The notes under the pieces: generated by a model
Databases searched by the model: none
What the model saw: only the letters and a program-made list of their open reading frames with translations
Told to the model about the DNA's origin: nothing
Translations under genes and position numbers: made by a program
Part shown: one piece after another, positions 1 to 8,719 of the stretch
How positions within the stretch are numbered: the first letter of the stretch is position 1
How the letters are laid out: the number at the start of each line of letters is the position of its first letter
From: Colwellia sp.
GTDB taxonomy: Bacteria; Pseudomonadota; Gammaproteobacteria; Enterobacterales; Alteromonadaceae
Assembly: GCF_013214175.1 (NCBI RefSeq)
Contig: NZ_JABSPA010000002.1
Location: 930,001 to 994,000, forward strand
Length of the DNA: 64,000 nucleotides
Direction: 5' to 3'

Positions 1-1146
1 CTGCTCTGGCATTATTTCATTCAAGGCGGCAAAGAATACATCTTGCGGAGTAAGTTGTGTGGTTACTTTAATTCGCTGAATATGCTTTTGTAATGGGTAC
101 CAAAGCAAGGCAGCAAATAAAAATGCTGGCGTTACCCTTTGATCGTTATTGATGCGTTTGTCAGTATTTTCCATGGCCAATCTAATGAAAGGCAGCAAAA
201 AACCTTGTTCTTCTGGTGCTTGGTTAAGTGCTTGCTCAACGGCTGGGAAGAAATAACCAAACAAGTTATAACTACGCAATTGTTCAAAGTTAGCCACCGC
301 TTTACCGGCAATAAACATTTTCAAGAATTCTTCAAACAAACGAGCGGCAGGAATATTGGCCATTAACGAAGAAAGCTCTTTAATCGGAGCTTTAGTTTCA
401 TCACATATTTGCATATCGAGCTTAGTGGCAAAGCGAATCGCCCGTAACATACGTACCGGATCTTCACGGTAACGAGTTTCAGGATCGCCAATTAAGCGGA
501 TAACTTTATCTTTTACATCTTGCACGCCATTGGCAAAATCATACACTTTAAAGTCTTTGGTAGAGTAATAGAGCGCATTGATAGTGAAATCTCTACGCTC
601 AGCATCTTCTTCAATGCTACCGTAGATGTTGTCACGCAATAACATGCCATCTTCACTTTGCTTAGAGGTTTTCTTGCAACTTTTATCTTCTTCAGAAGCA
701 TTATCATGGTGGCCCCTAAAAGTGGCAACCTCAATAATTTCGCGACCAAAAACAATATGAGCTAAACGAAAACGTCGGCCAATTAAGCGACAATTTCTAA
801 ATAATTCTTTAATTTCATCAGGTGTCGCGTTAGTAGCAATATCAAAATCTTTCGGCTCTAAGCCTAATAAAATATCACGAACACCACCACCAACAAGATA
901 AGCATCAAAGCCACTTTTATTTAAGCGGTATAAAACTTTCAGTGCACTTGGGCTTAATAATTGACGGGAAACAGGGTGCTGATCTCGGGAGAAAACTAAG
1001 GGATTATCAAAAGATGCAGTAGCAATATTAGTTTTGTTACTGGCGCTTTTTTTTGCGTTCTTTTTAGGGGTCGTTTTTGCGATAGTTTTACTCGTTTTTC
1101 TAGAGAAAACTCTTTTGCATAAATTTATAACGCTTTTGATAGTCAC
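1..1146 (-). CDS. pcnB: Poly(A) polymerase I, partial (3' end outside window)
   Basis: Adds poly(A) tails to RNA 3' ends and so feeds mRNA and sRNA decay. The 382 codons visible show a Lys/Ser/Thr-rich N-terminus, then the class II nucleotidyltransferase head (LVGGGVRDILLG, followed by PKDFDIAT with the metal-binding Asp residues) and the RNA-binding neck region (RDFTINALYY, EDPVRMLRAIRF). I place the start at GTG 1144-1146, because an in-frame stop lies three codons upstream and AAAGG just precedes the GTG. No ATG occurs before the catalytic head. The reading frame is open to the window edge without a frameshift. It follows gluQ and the SDR gene on the same strand, matching the usual dksA-gluQ-pcnB order. 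Identity is seen in the sequence; the role comes from the family. Confidence 0.93.
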   Translation of the reverse strand, partial: MTIKSVINLCKRVFSRKTSKTIAKTTPKKNAKKSASNKTNIATASFDNPLVFSRDQHPVSRQLLSPSALKVLYRLNKSGFDAYLVGGGVRDILLGLEPKDFDIATNATPDEIKELFRNCRLIGRRFRLAHIVFGREIIEVATFRGHHDNASEEDKSCKKTSKQSEDGMLLRDNIYGSIEEDAERRDFTINALYYSTKDFKVYDFANGVQDVKDKVIRLIGDPETRYREDPVRMLRAIRFATKLDMQICDETKAPIKELSSLMANIPAARLFEEFLKMFIAGKAVANFEQLRSYNLFGYFFPAVEQALNQAPEEQGFLLPFIRLAMENTDKRINNDQRVTPAFLFAALLWYPLQKHIQRIKVTTQLTPQDVFFAALNEIMPEQ

Positions 1147-1305
1147 AGGCCTTTAAGACAGACATAAAATAGTGGCGCAATGATATAACAGTGCAGGGCA
1201 AAAGAGAATAACAGAGAGGGTAAATAGCATGAAAAAGCAGCTAAAGTGTGGCAGAGAGAGAAACGCGACTATGACAGCACGCTTTTCTTTCTCTAATCTA
1301 ATCTA

Positions 1306-1353
1306 AAGTTGGATAATGACTGAGGTATTAAGCGCTCAGTCATTATCCAACTT
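1306..1353 (-). terminator. Perfect 19-bp hairpin after the SDR gene
   Basis: Arms 1306-1324 and 1335-1353 are perfectly complementary around a 10-base loop, starting 7 bases after the SDR stop codon on the minus strand. The sequence after it on that strand is only moderately T-rich, so it could be a weak terminator or an RNA-stabilising stem separating the SDR gene from pcnB. Confidence 0.55.
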
Positions 1354-1360
1354 GGTATTG

Positions 1361-2053
1361 CTACCAAGGTAATGTTTCACCATTAGAGTGCTTAAATACG
1401 CCTGAATCGGCCATGGTTAAGTTGTCCATTAGAGCGATTAATCGCTGTGCTGCGACATCGGCGCTGATATCACCATTGTTTAACACGCCATCGCTATTGA
1501 CCATCTCAGTTTGCACGTAACCTGGGTGATAAATACCAACAGCGATATTTTCTGCACTAAGGTCTCTTGCTAATGAAACCGCGGCAATATTTAGTGCTGC
1601 TTTTGACATGCGATAACCGTATCTGCCACCAGAAGTATTGTCGGTGATGGAGCCCATTCTTGAGGTGATTAAGCCTATTTTGCTACCCGCAGATAAATTA
1701 CCGAGTAAAGCGTGGCTCAAGCATAGTGGTGCTAGGGCATTAACATTAAATTGCTCGATAATAGTCTCTTGATTTAGGTCGCTTAGTTGCTCATCACGTA
1801 AAATACCGGCATTGTTGATCAATAAATCAATGTTAATACTACTAAGAGCTGAGACAGCAGTATCGATACCTGCTTGTGTGGCAATATCAACCTGCGCTAC
1901 CACATTGACGCCAAGGGCATCTAATTGTGCAGAGCTGTGACGACACAGTGCATAAACGCTATCGCCACGTTGTTGACAAATTTTAGCCATGGCATAACCG
2001 ATACCACGATTAGCGCCTGTAATTACAATAGTTTTTGCTGTGTTGGTAGACAT
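1361..2053 (-). CDS. Short-chain dehydrogenase/reductase (SDR) family protein
   Basis: A 230-residue classical SDR oxidoreductase, probably NADP-dependent. The Rossmann-fold nucleotide motif TGANRGIG is at residues 12-19, NNAG is near residue 80, a serine (SRMGS) near 130, and the catalytic YRMSK (YxxxK) near 147. The tail SNGETLPW resembles the CsgA/sniffer-like group of small SDRs; the substrate cannot be told. It lies between gluQ and pcnB, which are directly adjacent in many gammaproteobacteria, so it looks like an insertion into that cluster. It is bounded by about 108 bases upstream and a strong hairpin downstream. Confidence 0.88.
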   Translation of the reverse strand: MSTNTAKTIVITGANRGIGYAMAKICQQRGDSVYALCRHSSAQLDALGVNVVAQVDIATQAGIDTAVSALSSINIDLLINNAGILRDEQLSDLNQETIIEQFNVNALAPLCLSHALLGNLSAGSKIGLITSRMGSITDNTSGGRYGYRMSKAALNIAAVSLARDLSAENIAVGIYHPGYVQTEMVNSDGVLNNGDISADVAAQRLIALMDNLTMADSGVFKHSNGETLPW

Positions 2054-2161
2054 AACATTTCCTTTTATTTATGAATTTAGTTTGTCGTAGCTTAGTGCCA
2101 GTAGTGCTCAAACGCCTAGTTTTCAGTAACTTATTTTTAAGTAGTTAAAGAGGTCAGGGAG

Positions 2162-3109
2162 TTAATCAATGTTTATCTCAACCTTATTGGGTACACGGCT
2201 TCGTTGCCAACTTTTAATTGCCCATTGAATTATTTCTGCAACGCTCGCACCTGCTAACTCAGGCTCAGGTGATTGTCCCAAGAATGCTAGTGCGGCAATA
2301 AGTGCTGGTTGCGGTTTATCATTATCGATAGCTGGCGCTTTATTTTGTTTACTCAGTTTATAACCATCATTACATACAGCTAAGGGGATATGACCGTATT
2401 TCGGCGTGGTACAGGGTAAAAAACTAGCGTTTAAGGTTTGATAGAGCGTTAGTTGTCTGGCAGTGGGTTCAAGTAAGTCACAGCCTCTAACTACGTGGGA
2501 GATATTTTGGGCAATATCATCGGCAACTACAGCAAGCTGATAGGCAAATAAGCCGTCTTTACGGTGAATAATAAAATCCTCATCTGCTAAGGCTTGATCG
2601 CACACGACTTCACCCTGAAATATATCATTAAATTTATGTAAACCGTATTGGTTAACAAGTCTAATGGCGCACCCAGATGCTTGATGATTTGCGCTGCGGC
2701 AATGTCCTTGATATATGCCACCGATAGCCTTGATTTTGCCACGTGTACATTGGCAGTAATAGCTTAGTTTTTGCTGTGTTAGGCTAGACAATATCTCACG
2801 ATAATATTGACTCTGCTGGCTTTGGTAAAGTTCAGTTTCATCCCAATGCAAGCCAAAAGCGGCAAGTGTCGTTAATATTGCTGAGCTAGCGCCTTGTTGT
2901 TCACGAGGAGGATCAATATCTTCTAGGCGAAGTAGCCACTTTCCTTGCTCACCATTAGCATTAACAAAGGCTTTTGCATCAAGAAAACTCGCTAGAGCAG
3001 CGATAAGGGAACCAAAGTGGAGTAAACCAGAAGGGGATGGAGCAAAGCGACCACGATATTGAAGAGCCTTATTAGGCTCCCGTGGTCGCATATTATGCAT
3101 GTTTTGCAT
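2162..3109 (-). CDS. gluQ: Glutamyl-Q tRNA(Asp) synthetase
   Basis: A truncated glutamyl-tRNA synthetase paralogue that attaches glutamate to queuosine at the wobble position of tRNA(Asp). The HIGH-like motif is in RFAPSPSGLLHFGSL (about residues 21-35). A zinc site is suggested by CQCTRG followed by YQGHC, and the KMSKS-like motif is KLSKQNK. The anticodon-binding domain of true GltX is missing, as expected for GluQ at about 300 residues. It follows dksA with a 42-base gap, the classic dksA-gluQ arrangement. The start is the first of three close ATGs (MQNMHNM), and no clear ribosome-binding site separates them. Confidence 0.93.
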   Translation of the reverse strand: MQNMHNMRPREPNKALQYRGRFAPSPSGLLHFGSLIAALASFLDAKAFVNANGEQGKWLLRLEDIDPPREQQGASSAILTTLAAFGLHWDETELYQSQQSQYYREILSSLTQQKLSYYCQCTRGKIKAIGGIYQGHCRSANHQASGCAIRLVNQYGLHKFNDIFQGEVVCDQALADEDFIIHRKDGLFAYQLAVVADDIAQNISHVVRGCDLLEPTARQLTLYQTLNASFLPCTTPKYGHIPLAVCNDGYKLSKQNKAPAIDNDKPQPALIAALAFLGQSPEPELAGASVAEIIQWAIKSWQRSRVPNKVEINID

Positions 3110-3151
3110 TGAACTATTGCTAACTAAAGCTAGTTTAGGTTAACTAAAAAA

Positions 3152-3598
3152 TTAGCCCGCCATTTGACGTTCTTTAATTTCAGCTAACGTTTTACATTCA
3201 ATACAAAGATCGGCAGTAGGACGGGCTTCTAAACGACGAATGCCAATCTCTATACCGCAAGAGTTACAAAAACCAAAATCGTCATCTTCAATGAACTGTA
3301 AGGTTTTCTCAATTTTCTTGATCAGTTTACGCTCACGGTCTCGTGTACGTAATTCAAGACTGAACTCTTCTTCTTGAGCTGCTCTATCCACAGGATCTGG
3401 AAAGTTAGCTGCTTCGTCTTGCATATGCGATACGGTACGATCAACTTCTTCACGTAATTGTGAGCGCCAAGCATCTAAAATTTTCTTAAAATGCTCTTGT
3501 TGAGGTGCTTCCATGTACTCTTCGCCAGCTTTTTCTTGATATGGCGCAACGCCCGCTAAAGCAAGAATACCTAATGGCTTGTGTTTCTTTGTTGGCAT
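3152..3598 (-). CDS. dksA: RNA polymerase-binding transcription factor DksA
   Basis: A 148-residue DksA that binds in the RNA polymerase secondary channel and, with ppGpp, resets rRNA, amino-acid and stress promoters. A long coiled coil carries the tip motif DPVDRA (around residue 68; the DxxDxA tip is intact). The C4 zinc finger is CNSCG followed about 17 residues later by CIECK. The length and C-terminus (EIKERQMAG) match the E. coli-type protein. It is the first gene of the dksA-gluQ transcription unit; about 270 bases of gene-free DNA upstream should hold its promoter. Confidence 0.97.
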   Translation of the reverse strand: MPTKKHKPLGILALAGVAPYQEKAGEEYMEAPQQEHFKKILDAWRSQLREEVDRTVSHMQDEAANFPDPVDRAAQEEEFSLELRTRDRERKLIKKIEKTLQFIEDDDFGFCNSCGIEIGIRRLEARPTADLCIECKTLAEIKERQMAG

Positions 3599-3871
3599 GC
3601 TTTTCTCCCAATGCTACATAGACCAAGACGATTTATTAATATACCACGTTTTATGTGGTACAACGCCTCTGTTGTAAGTGCCAATATTTTATATATGACC
3701 CGATGAATCAGGACTATATTGTGTCGCTCATGATAAAAATCAACAAATTAGCTAAAATAAATATTTTTGTCTAACTTTATCAACTAGTTAATGGCGATGA
3801 TAATTTTTGTACTGATATTTAAAAATTTTGAGCAAGCTTTTTTAGCAAGTTTTACTATGACTAGTCAATCA
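3599..3871. other. dksA-sfsA intergenic region
   Basis: This 273-base AT-rich gap contains a short hairpin (TACCAC-gttttat-GTGGTA near 3642-3661) and should hold the minus-strand dksA promoter. I see no gene, repeat or confident operator in it. Confidence 0.4.
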
Positions 3872-4585
3872 TTATCGTTCAATAAATGGAATTTTTTCAG
3901 ATAAACTCATATTAAGTTCACCTCGTTTGAGCGAAAAGTCTGCTTTATAGGCGATTATTTCAACACCAGCATGTTTGGCTTCTTTGAGTAACTTGGCATA
4001 AGTAGGGTCAACATGGCTGGCGGCAGCAACGTCATTAATACCACTATGTAAGACAGCAAATAATAAAACGGCTCTATGCCCCTGTTCTACCATATCCACT
4101 AATTCACGCAAATGTTTTTGACCGCGTGTGGTAACAGCATCGGGGAAATAACCGTGGCCACTTTCTAATAAGGTCACTGATTTTACTTCAATATAGGTAT
4201 CTGGAGCATCATAGTAAGAGGCCAAAAAATCTACTCTACTATTTTCATTGCCGTATTTTACTTCTCGTTGTAATAAATTAAAGCCGCTGAGTTCAGCAAT
4301 TAAACCTTTGTGCAAAGCTTCTTCGACTAATTGGTTGGCACGTAAGGTGTTGACGCAAATAAAATGATCATCTTGGCTTTGGGTGATTTCCCAGCTGAAA
4401 GGGTATTTTCGTTTAACATTCGTTGAAGTGCTATACCAAACGGTATCTGCAGGCTCAGCACAACCTTTCATCGCCCCGGTATTGGCACAATGTATGGTGG
4501 TTTCTTCACCATTGGTAAGTTCGATATCGGCTAAAAAACGTTTATAACGCTTAATTAATTTGGCGGCTTGTACTTGGAGTAACAT
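3872..4585 (-). CDS. sfsA: Sugar fermentation stimulation protein SfsA
   Basis: A 237-residue SfsA family protein, proposed to bind DNA or nucleic acid; its biochemical role is unsettled. An N-terminal OB-like part ([30 protein letters not shown]) precedes a nuclease-like core with [16 protein letters not shown] and [19 protein letters not shown]. The D..ExK pattern recalls restriction-endonuclease folds. sfsA next to dksA is a conserved gammaproteobacterial arrangement. The start at 4585 is the first ATG. Confidence 0.95.
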   Translation of the reverse strand: MLLQVQAAKLIKRYKRFLADIELTNGEETTIHCANTGAMKGCAEPADTVWYSTSTNVKRKYPFSWEITQSQDDHFICVNTLRANQLVEEALHKGLIAELSGFNLLQREVKYGNENSRVDFLASYYDAPDTYIEVKSVTLLESGHGYFPDAVTTRGQKHLRELVDMVEQGHRAVLLFAVLHSGINDVAAASHVDPTYAKLLKEAKHAGVEIIAYKADFSLKRGELNMSLSEKIPFIER

Positions 4586-4599
4586 ATTAAAATGAGCTC

Positions 4600-4864
4600 A
4601 TACCAATTGAAATAATGAATCGACCAACTTAGAGCTTCAGTAGAGAGCTTAAAACAAACAAAATGAGTTAAACATAGTTATTCTATATTTCATTCATTTT
4701 GCGATGTTATCAGTTTGCTACTGAGTTCCCGAAGGGCGAGTTTAAAAGGCCTACATGCGGCGTTATTGATTTTGACAAGGGAATAACCATTCTCTTCAAT
4801 CAATGCCTTGCCTCTAAGCCTTTTAATTCTCGCTAAGTGGTGCATTCATTAATTCAATTGGTAT
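4600..4864. repeat. Palindromic intergenic repeat with ATACCAATTGAA ends
   Basis: A non-coding element of about 265 bases between sfsA and the next gene. Its ends are inverted repeats: the left end reads ATACCAATTGAAATAATGAA and the reverse complement of the right end reads ATACCAATTGAATTAATGAA. The interior contains CCCGAAGGGC and smaller stems. No transposase is present, so it looks like a MITE-type or REP-like element of the kind common in Alteromonadales genomes (inference). Confidence 0.7.
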
Positions 4865-4911
4865 TACGATTGTTTCGCCCATCATAACGAAGTTTTATTG
4901 GTAAAGTAATT

Positions 4912-5355
4912 TTAATTCACTCGGGATTTTTTTTGTTGTTTATTGTTTAATAAGTTTGCTTGCTCAATAAAGTCATTGAGCCAATTGCTCGCACTATCGC
5001 TATCGCTAAAGACATGAAAGTCAATTTTGCAATCGTGGTAAATACGTTGTAATTGCATTTGCTGCATATCGGCATAAGCACTATTTAGAATAACGACCGC
5101 TATAGCAATCATGCCCCTTTTTTGACGATATTGCGCGGTTTCCCGTAATTGCTGTTCGGCTTCAGGGGTAAAAACACTATTGCCACGAAAGGTGATTAAA
5201 GAACCCCAGGGCTCACCAGTCATTTTCTCGGTGAGTATTTTTATATCATGGTGGTATTGCTCGGCTGTCACCTCATTAAAAGGCCCTTGTGCATCAACCA
5301 ACAAAATATTATCTTGCTGTTCAATAACATAACGTCCATGTGCTGAGTATTCCAT
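4912..5355 (-). CDS. Conserved hypothetical protein, possibly SpoIIAA/STAS-like
   Basis: I do not firmly recognise this 147-residue soluble protein. It starts with MEYSAHGRYVIEQQDNILL, has alternating strand-like and helix-like stretches (GSLITFRGNSVFTPEAEQQL, GMIAIAVVILNSA) and ends in a helix (ASNWLNDFI) plus a Lys/Asn-rich tail. That pattern would fit a SpoIIAA/STAS-like fold, but this is inference from appearance. GAGGA lies 7 bases before the ATG, which supports the start. There is no signal peptide or membrane segment. Neighbours on the same strand (thioesterase, sfsA) are too far away for obvious co-transcription. Confidence 0.75.
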   Translation of the reverse strand: MEYSAHGRYVIEQQDNILLVDAQGPFNEVTAEQYHHDIKILTEKMTGEPWGSLITFRGNSVFTPEAEQQLRETAQYRQKRGMIAIAVVILNSAYADMQQMQLQRIYHDCKIDFHVFSDSDSASNWLNDFIEQANLLNNKQQKKSRVN

Positions 5356-5532
5356 GTCATTTCCTCTGTGATTAGTGCTAATTAATTAAAGGGGGAACGT
5401 TTATTAATAACAGCCTTTAAATAACTTGCCAAGTAAGCATAAATAATTTTTTTTGCAAGTTTAATTAGGTGTTTTTAAGGCTTAAATAATGTATGGAAGA
5501 AAAAGGGATTACGCTAAGTTATTGCTATTTAT

Positions 5533-6018
5533 TTATTTCCAACCAAGTTGTTCTTCAAAATCTTGGTCTAATTTAATGGCAAATTCCTTAGCATGCATGG
5601 CTACCTGTTCTAATTTTTTTTCTTCTTCATTTTTGGGTTCAAATTTATTTACTTTGACCGGATAACCGCTCTCATCTGTAGCCATAAAGGTGATAAAGCA
5701 GCGATTGGTAACCACATAGCTTTGCTCTTTAGGGTCACAAGCTCTAACCACCACATAAATGTGCATGCTACTGCGACCAGTGTGTACTATTTGTGCGGTG
5801 ACTGTGATCATTTGACCCACCAATATCGGACGAATAAAGCGTATGCCGTTGGCAGAAACGGTGACGCTGTACCGCTTACTCCATTTTGCTGCACAAGCAT
5901 AAGATGCTTGATCAATCCACTTCATCACCATACCGCCGTGCACTTTACCGCCAAAGTTCACATCGGTTGGTTCAGCTAAAAAACAAAATTCAATCATGTT
6001 ATCGAGAGTTTTTTTCAT
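5533..6018 (-). CDS. Acyl-CoA thioesterase, hotdog fold
   Basis: A 161-residue acyl-CoA hydrolase of the YciA/BACH type, which splits acyl-CoA into free acid and CoA in the cytoplasm. The hotdog domain covers residues 5-130. The characteristic stretch FGGKVHGGMVMKWIDQASY holds the active-site region and central helix, followed by RFIRPILVGQMI and the GRSSMHIYVVV strand. Chain-length preference cannot be predicted. It is divergent from hrpB; the two starts are separated by about 130 bases, so the promoters share a short region. In E. coli the matching place, beside hrpB and sfsA, is held by thpR/ligT instead. Confidence 0.92.
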   Translation of the reverse strand: MKKTLDNMIEFCFLAEPTDVNFGGKVHGGMVMKWIDQASYACAAKWSKRYSVTVSANGIRFIRPILVGQMITVTAQIVHTGRSSMHIYVVVRACDPKEQSYVVTNRCFITFMATDESGYPVKVNKFEPKNEEEKKLEQVAMHAKEFAIKLDQDFEEQLGWK

Positions 6019-6151
6019 CGCAGAGTTACCTTGAAAAGCTGTTGGTAAAAGATAGTTTTATTATAGACAAAATCAATTGCTTATCGAATTATACCCAGCA
6101 AGTAATAATTGTTATGATAAAGGTCATTTTATTCATAAGTTTATTTTATCG

Positions 6152-8683
6152 ATGGCTGTGACTACTTCTTTACCCATAGAAGCAATTAAAAAACAATTTT
6201 GCCAAGCCCTTGGTGAGCAAAATACGCTTATATTATCGGCCCCCCCTGGGGCAGGTAAGTCAACCTGTTTACCTTTATGGTTATTAACCTTGCCAAGCTT
6301 GGCTGATAAAAAAATATATTTGCTGCAACCTAGACGTTTAGCGGTTAAAAATATCGCCACTTTTTTAGCAAAGCAACTCGATGAAAACGTCGGTTTAACC
6401 GTTGGTTATCGATTGCGTAATGATAGTAAAACCTCTAAAAGTACTCGCCTTGAAGTGATCACAGAAGGGATATTAACCCAGATCATTCAAAAAGATGCCG
6501 AGTTATCGGGTACAGCGTTAGTCGTTTTCGATGAATTTCATGAGCGCAGTTTACAAGGGGATTTAGCTTTTGCCCTTACCCGTGAAGTACAAACAGAGTT
6601 GCGCGATGATTTAAAAATACTGCTGATGTCTGCGACCCTAGACACTGAGTATTTAAGTAAGGCTTTACCTGATGCACAGCTACTGAGCAGTGAAGGGCGA
6701 AGCTTTCCTGTTGAAGTGAGTTACCAAGCGCCTAAAAGTCACCTGCGTTGGCGTGATCATGCGTTGGCGGTTATCAAAGATAAAATGTTTAACCATATGG
6801 GGTCAATATTAGTTTTTTTACCTGGCGTCGCAGATATTCGTTTTTTAGTTGAGCGTTTAAGCACTCAACAAAGCGGAGGGGCCAAGGTTTGCCCTTTATT
6901 TGGTGAGCAAAGCTTAAAAGAACAGCAACAAGCGATAGCGCCCTGTGCAGATGGTCAGCGGAAAATTGTTTTAGCCACTAACATCGCGGAAACTTCACTA
7001 ACGATTGATGGCATTGATCTGGTTATTGATTGCGGCCTAGAAAAAGTGGCTATTTATGATAGTGCTAGTTTAATGAATAAGCTGATGCAAAAGCAGATAG
7101 CGAAAGCTTCGGCTATACAAAGAGCTGGGCGTGCCGGGCGATTAATGCCTGGGCATTGTATCCGCTTATATGGCAAAGATGATTTTGAGCGCAGGCCGCA
7201 ACATAGTGTTAATGATATTCAACAAGCAGACTTATTACCAACTCTTATTGAAGCGGCGCGTTGGGGCGTATCTGCATTAAAAGAATTACCCTTATTAGAG
7301 CTACCGAGTAAAACTAAAGAGAGCCAAGCTTGGCAAGAGTTACAAAGCTTAGCTATTGTCGATGGCAAATGCCTACTGACCAAACATGGCGAAAAAGTAG
7401 CAAATCTACCTTGTCATCCACGTTTCGCTCATATGATCTTAATGGCAGGGAATCATGGTGAGCAAGCAAGTCTATTGGCTTGTTTAATTGCGGCATTACT
7501 CGAAGAACGTGATGTTTTTAAGGGCGAGCAGGCGAAATTCGATTGTGATTTAAATCATCGATTACAATTGCTTATTAAAGTTAACAGTCATAAAAATCCA
7601 TTGTTAACACGGGTTATACAACAAGCCAATCGACTTGCCCAACATATGAACTTGCGTTTTAGCACAAACTCATTGGAATTATCAAAAGCGGGTCTACTGC
7701 TGGCTTATGCGTACCCTGAAAGAGTTGCCATGGCCCGCAGCAGCCATGGCGATTATATTTGTGTGAATGGTAAAGGGGCATCAGTGCATGAGCAAGACGC
7801 TTTAGCCACAGAGAGCTTTATTGTTATAGCTCAAGCCAGTCAGCGTGATAATCAGTTGCATGTACGTTTAGCTAGCCAACTGAGCTTGGTAGAAATTACC
7901 GAAGTTTTTGCAGAGCAAATCAAACAGCAAGATATAGCCAAATTTGATAATAAGAGCGGTAGGATAATAACGCGCCAGCAAACATCATTAGGGGCAATAG
8001 TGCTAACAGAAAAGCCTTTAAAGCAAGGGATCACGACTGAAGCCATTAGTGAAATGTGGTGTCAGCTGGTCAGAAAAAAAGGTTTGAGCTTTCTACCATG
8101 GCAGAGCAAAGATTTAGCATTAAAGTCACGTTGGCAATGGTTAAATAACTACTTTCCAGAATATAATTTAGCGGCTATCGATGATAATAGTCTATTGGCC
8201 GAGCTAGCAATTTGGTTTGCTCCTTTTGTTGGCGATATAAAGTCCAAAGCACAGCTAGCTAAGCTAGACTTGTCACAAATGTTGTTATCTTTACTCAACT
8301 ACCAAGAGCAAAAGATATTAAAGCAAGCGGCGCCAACTGTTTATATTGGACCCACTGGACGCCACTGTCCCATTAGCTATGATTTAGAGCGTTCGCCAAA
8401 AGTTTCACTGCCTATGCAGGAGCTATATGGCTTAACACAAACGCCCAATATTGGTGTTTTAGTAGGGATAAATGAACAAAAGCAGGGAGTTCCTTTGTTA
8501 CTAGAGTTACTTTCTCCTGCACAACGACCTATTCAAGTAACACAAGATTTAGTTAAATTTTGGTCGGGCAGTTATCAAGCAGTGCAAAAAGACATGAAAA
8601 GCCGTTATCCTAGGCACTATTGGCCAGATGATCCTGCCAATGCCAAGGCAACCAATAAAACTAAACGCCATATAAAAGAATAA
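6152..8683 (+). CDS. hrpB: ATP-dependent helicase HrpB
   Basis: A DEAH/RHA-type helicase of 843 residues, cytoplasmic, presumed to act on RNA; its cellular role is poorly defined. Walker A is SAPPGAGKST (residues about 29-38). Motif II is DEFH in VVFDEFHERS, motif III is SATLD, and motif VI is QRAGRAGR. The HrpB-specific C-terminal half ends with the typical YPRHYWPDDP. The reading frame is open back to a TTG at 6077, but I chose ATG 6152 (MAVTTSLPIEAI) because it aligns with the N-terminus of known HrpB proteins. mrcB follows 36 bases later on the same strand, as in E. coli. Confidence 0.95.
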   Translation: MAVTTSLPIEAIKKQFCQALGEQNTLILSAPPGAGKSTCLPLWLLTLPSLADKKIYLLQPRRLAVKNIATFLAKQLDENVGLTVGYRLRNDSKTSKSTRLEVITEGILTQIIQKDAELSGTALVVFDEFHERSLQGDLAFALTREVQTELRDDLKILLMSATLDTEYLSKALPDAQLLSSEGRSFPVEVSYQAPKSHLRWRDHALAVIKDKMFNHMGSILVFLPGVADIRFLVERLSTQQSGGAKVCPLFGEQSLKEQQQAIAPCADGQRKIVLATNIAETSLTIDGIDLVIDCGLEKVAIYDSASLMNKLMQKQIAKASAIQRAGRAGRLMPGHCIRLYGKDDFERRPQHSVNDIQQADLLPTLIEAARWGVSALKELPLLELPSKTKESQAWQELQSLAIVDGKCLLTKHGEKVANLPCHPRFAHMILMAGNHGEQASLLACLIAALLEERDVFKGEQAKFDCDLNHRLQLLIKVNSHKNPLLTRVIQQANRLAQHMNLRFSTNSLELSKAGLLLAYAYPERVAMARSSHGDYICVNGKGASVHEQDALATESFIVIAQASQRDNQLHVRLASQLSLVEITEVFAEQIKQQDIAKFDNKSGRIITRQQTSLGAIVLTEKPLKQGITTEAISEMWCQLVRKKGLSFLPWQSKDLALKSRWQWLNNYFPEYNLAAIDDNSLLAELAIWFAPFVGDIKSKAQLAKLDLSQMLLSLLNYQEQKILKQAAPTVYIGPTGRHCPISYDLERSPKVSLPMQELYGLTQTPNIGVLVGINEQKQGVPLLLELLSPAQRPIQVTQDLVKFWSGSYQAVQKDMKSRYPRHYWPDDPANAKATNKTKRHIKE

Positions 8684-8719
8684 TCAAGTTAGCTAAATTA
8701 ATAAGCATATCGAAGAATA

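Noticed and set aside
513-755. 80-codon minus-strand frame
   Set aside because: Lies inside pcnB in a different frame. The pcnB frame is open through this region with catalytic motifs, so this is a shadow, not a frameshifted piece.
6077-6151. N-terminal extension of hrpB from TTG
   Set aside because: The extra residues do not match HrpB and lie in the divergent promoter region. ATG 6152 fits the family start.
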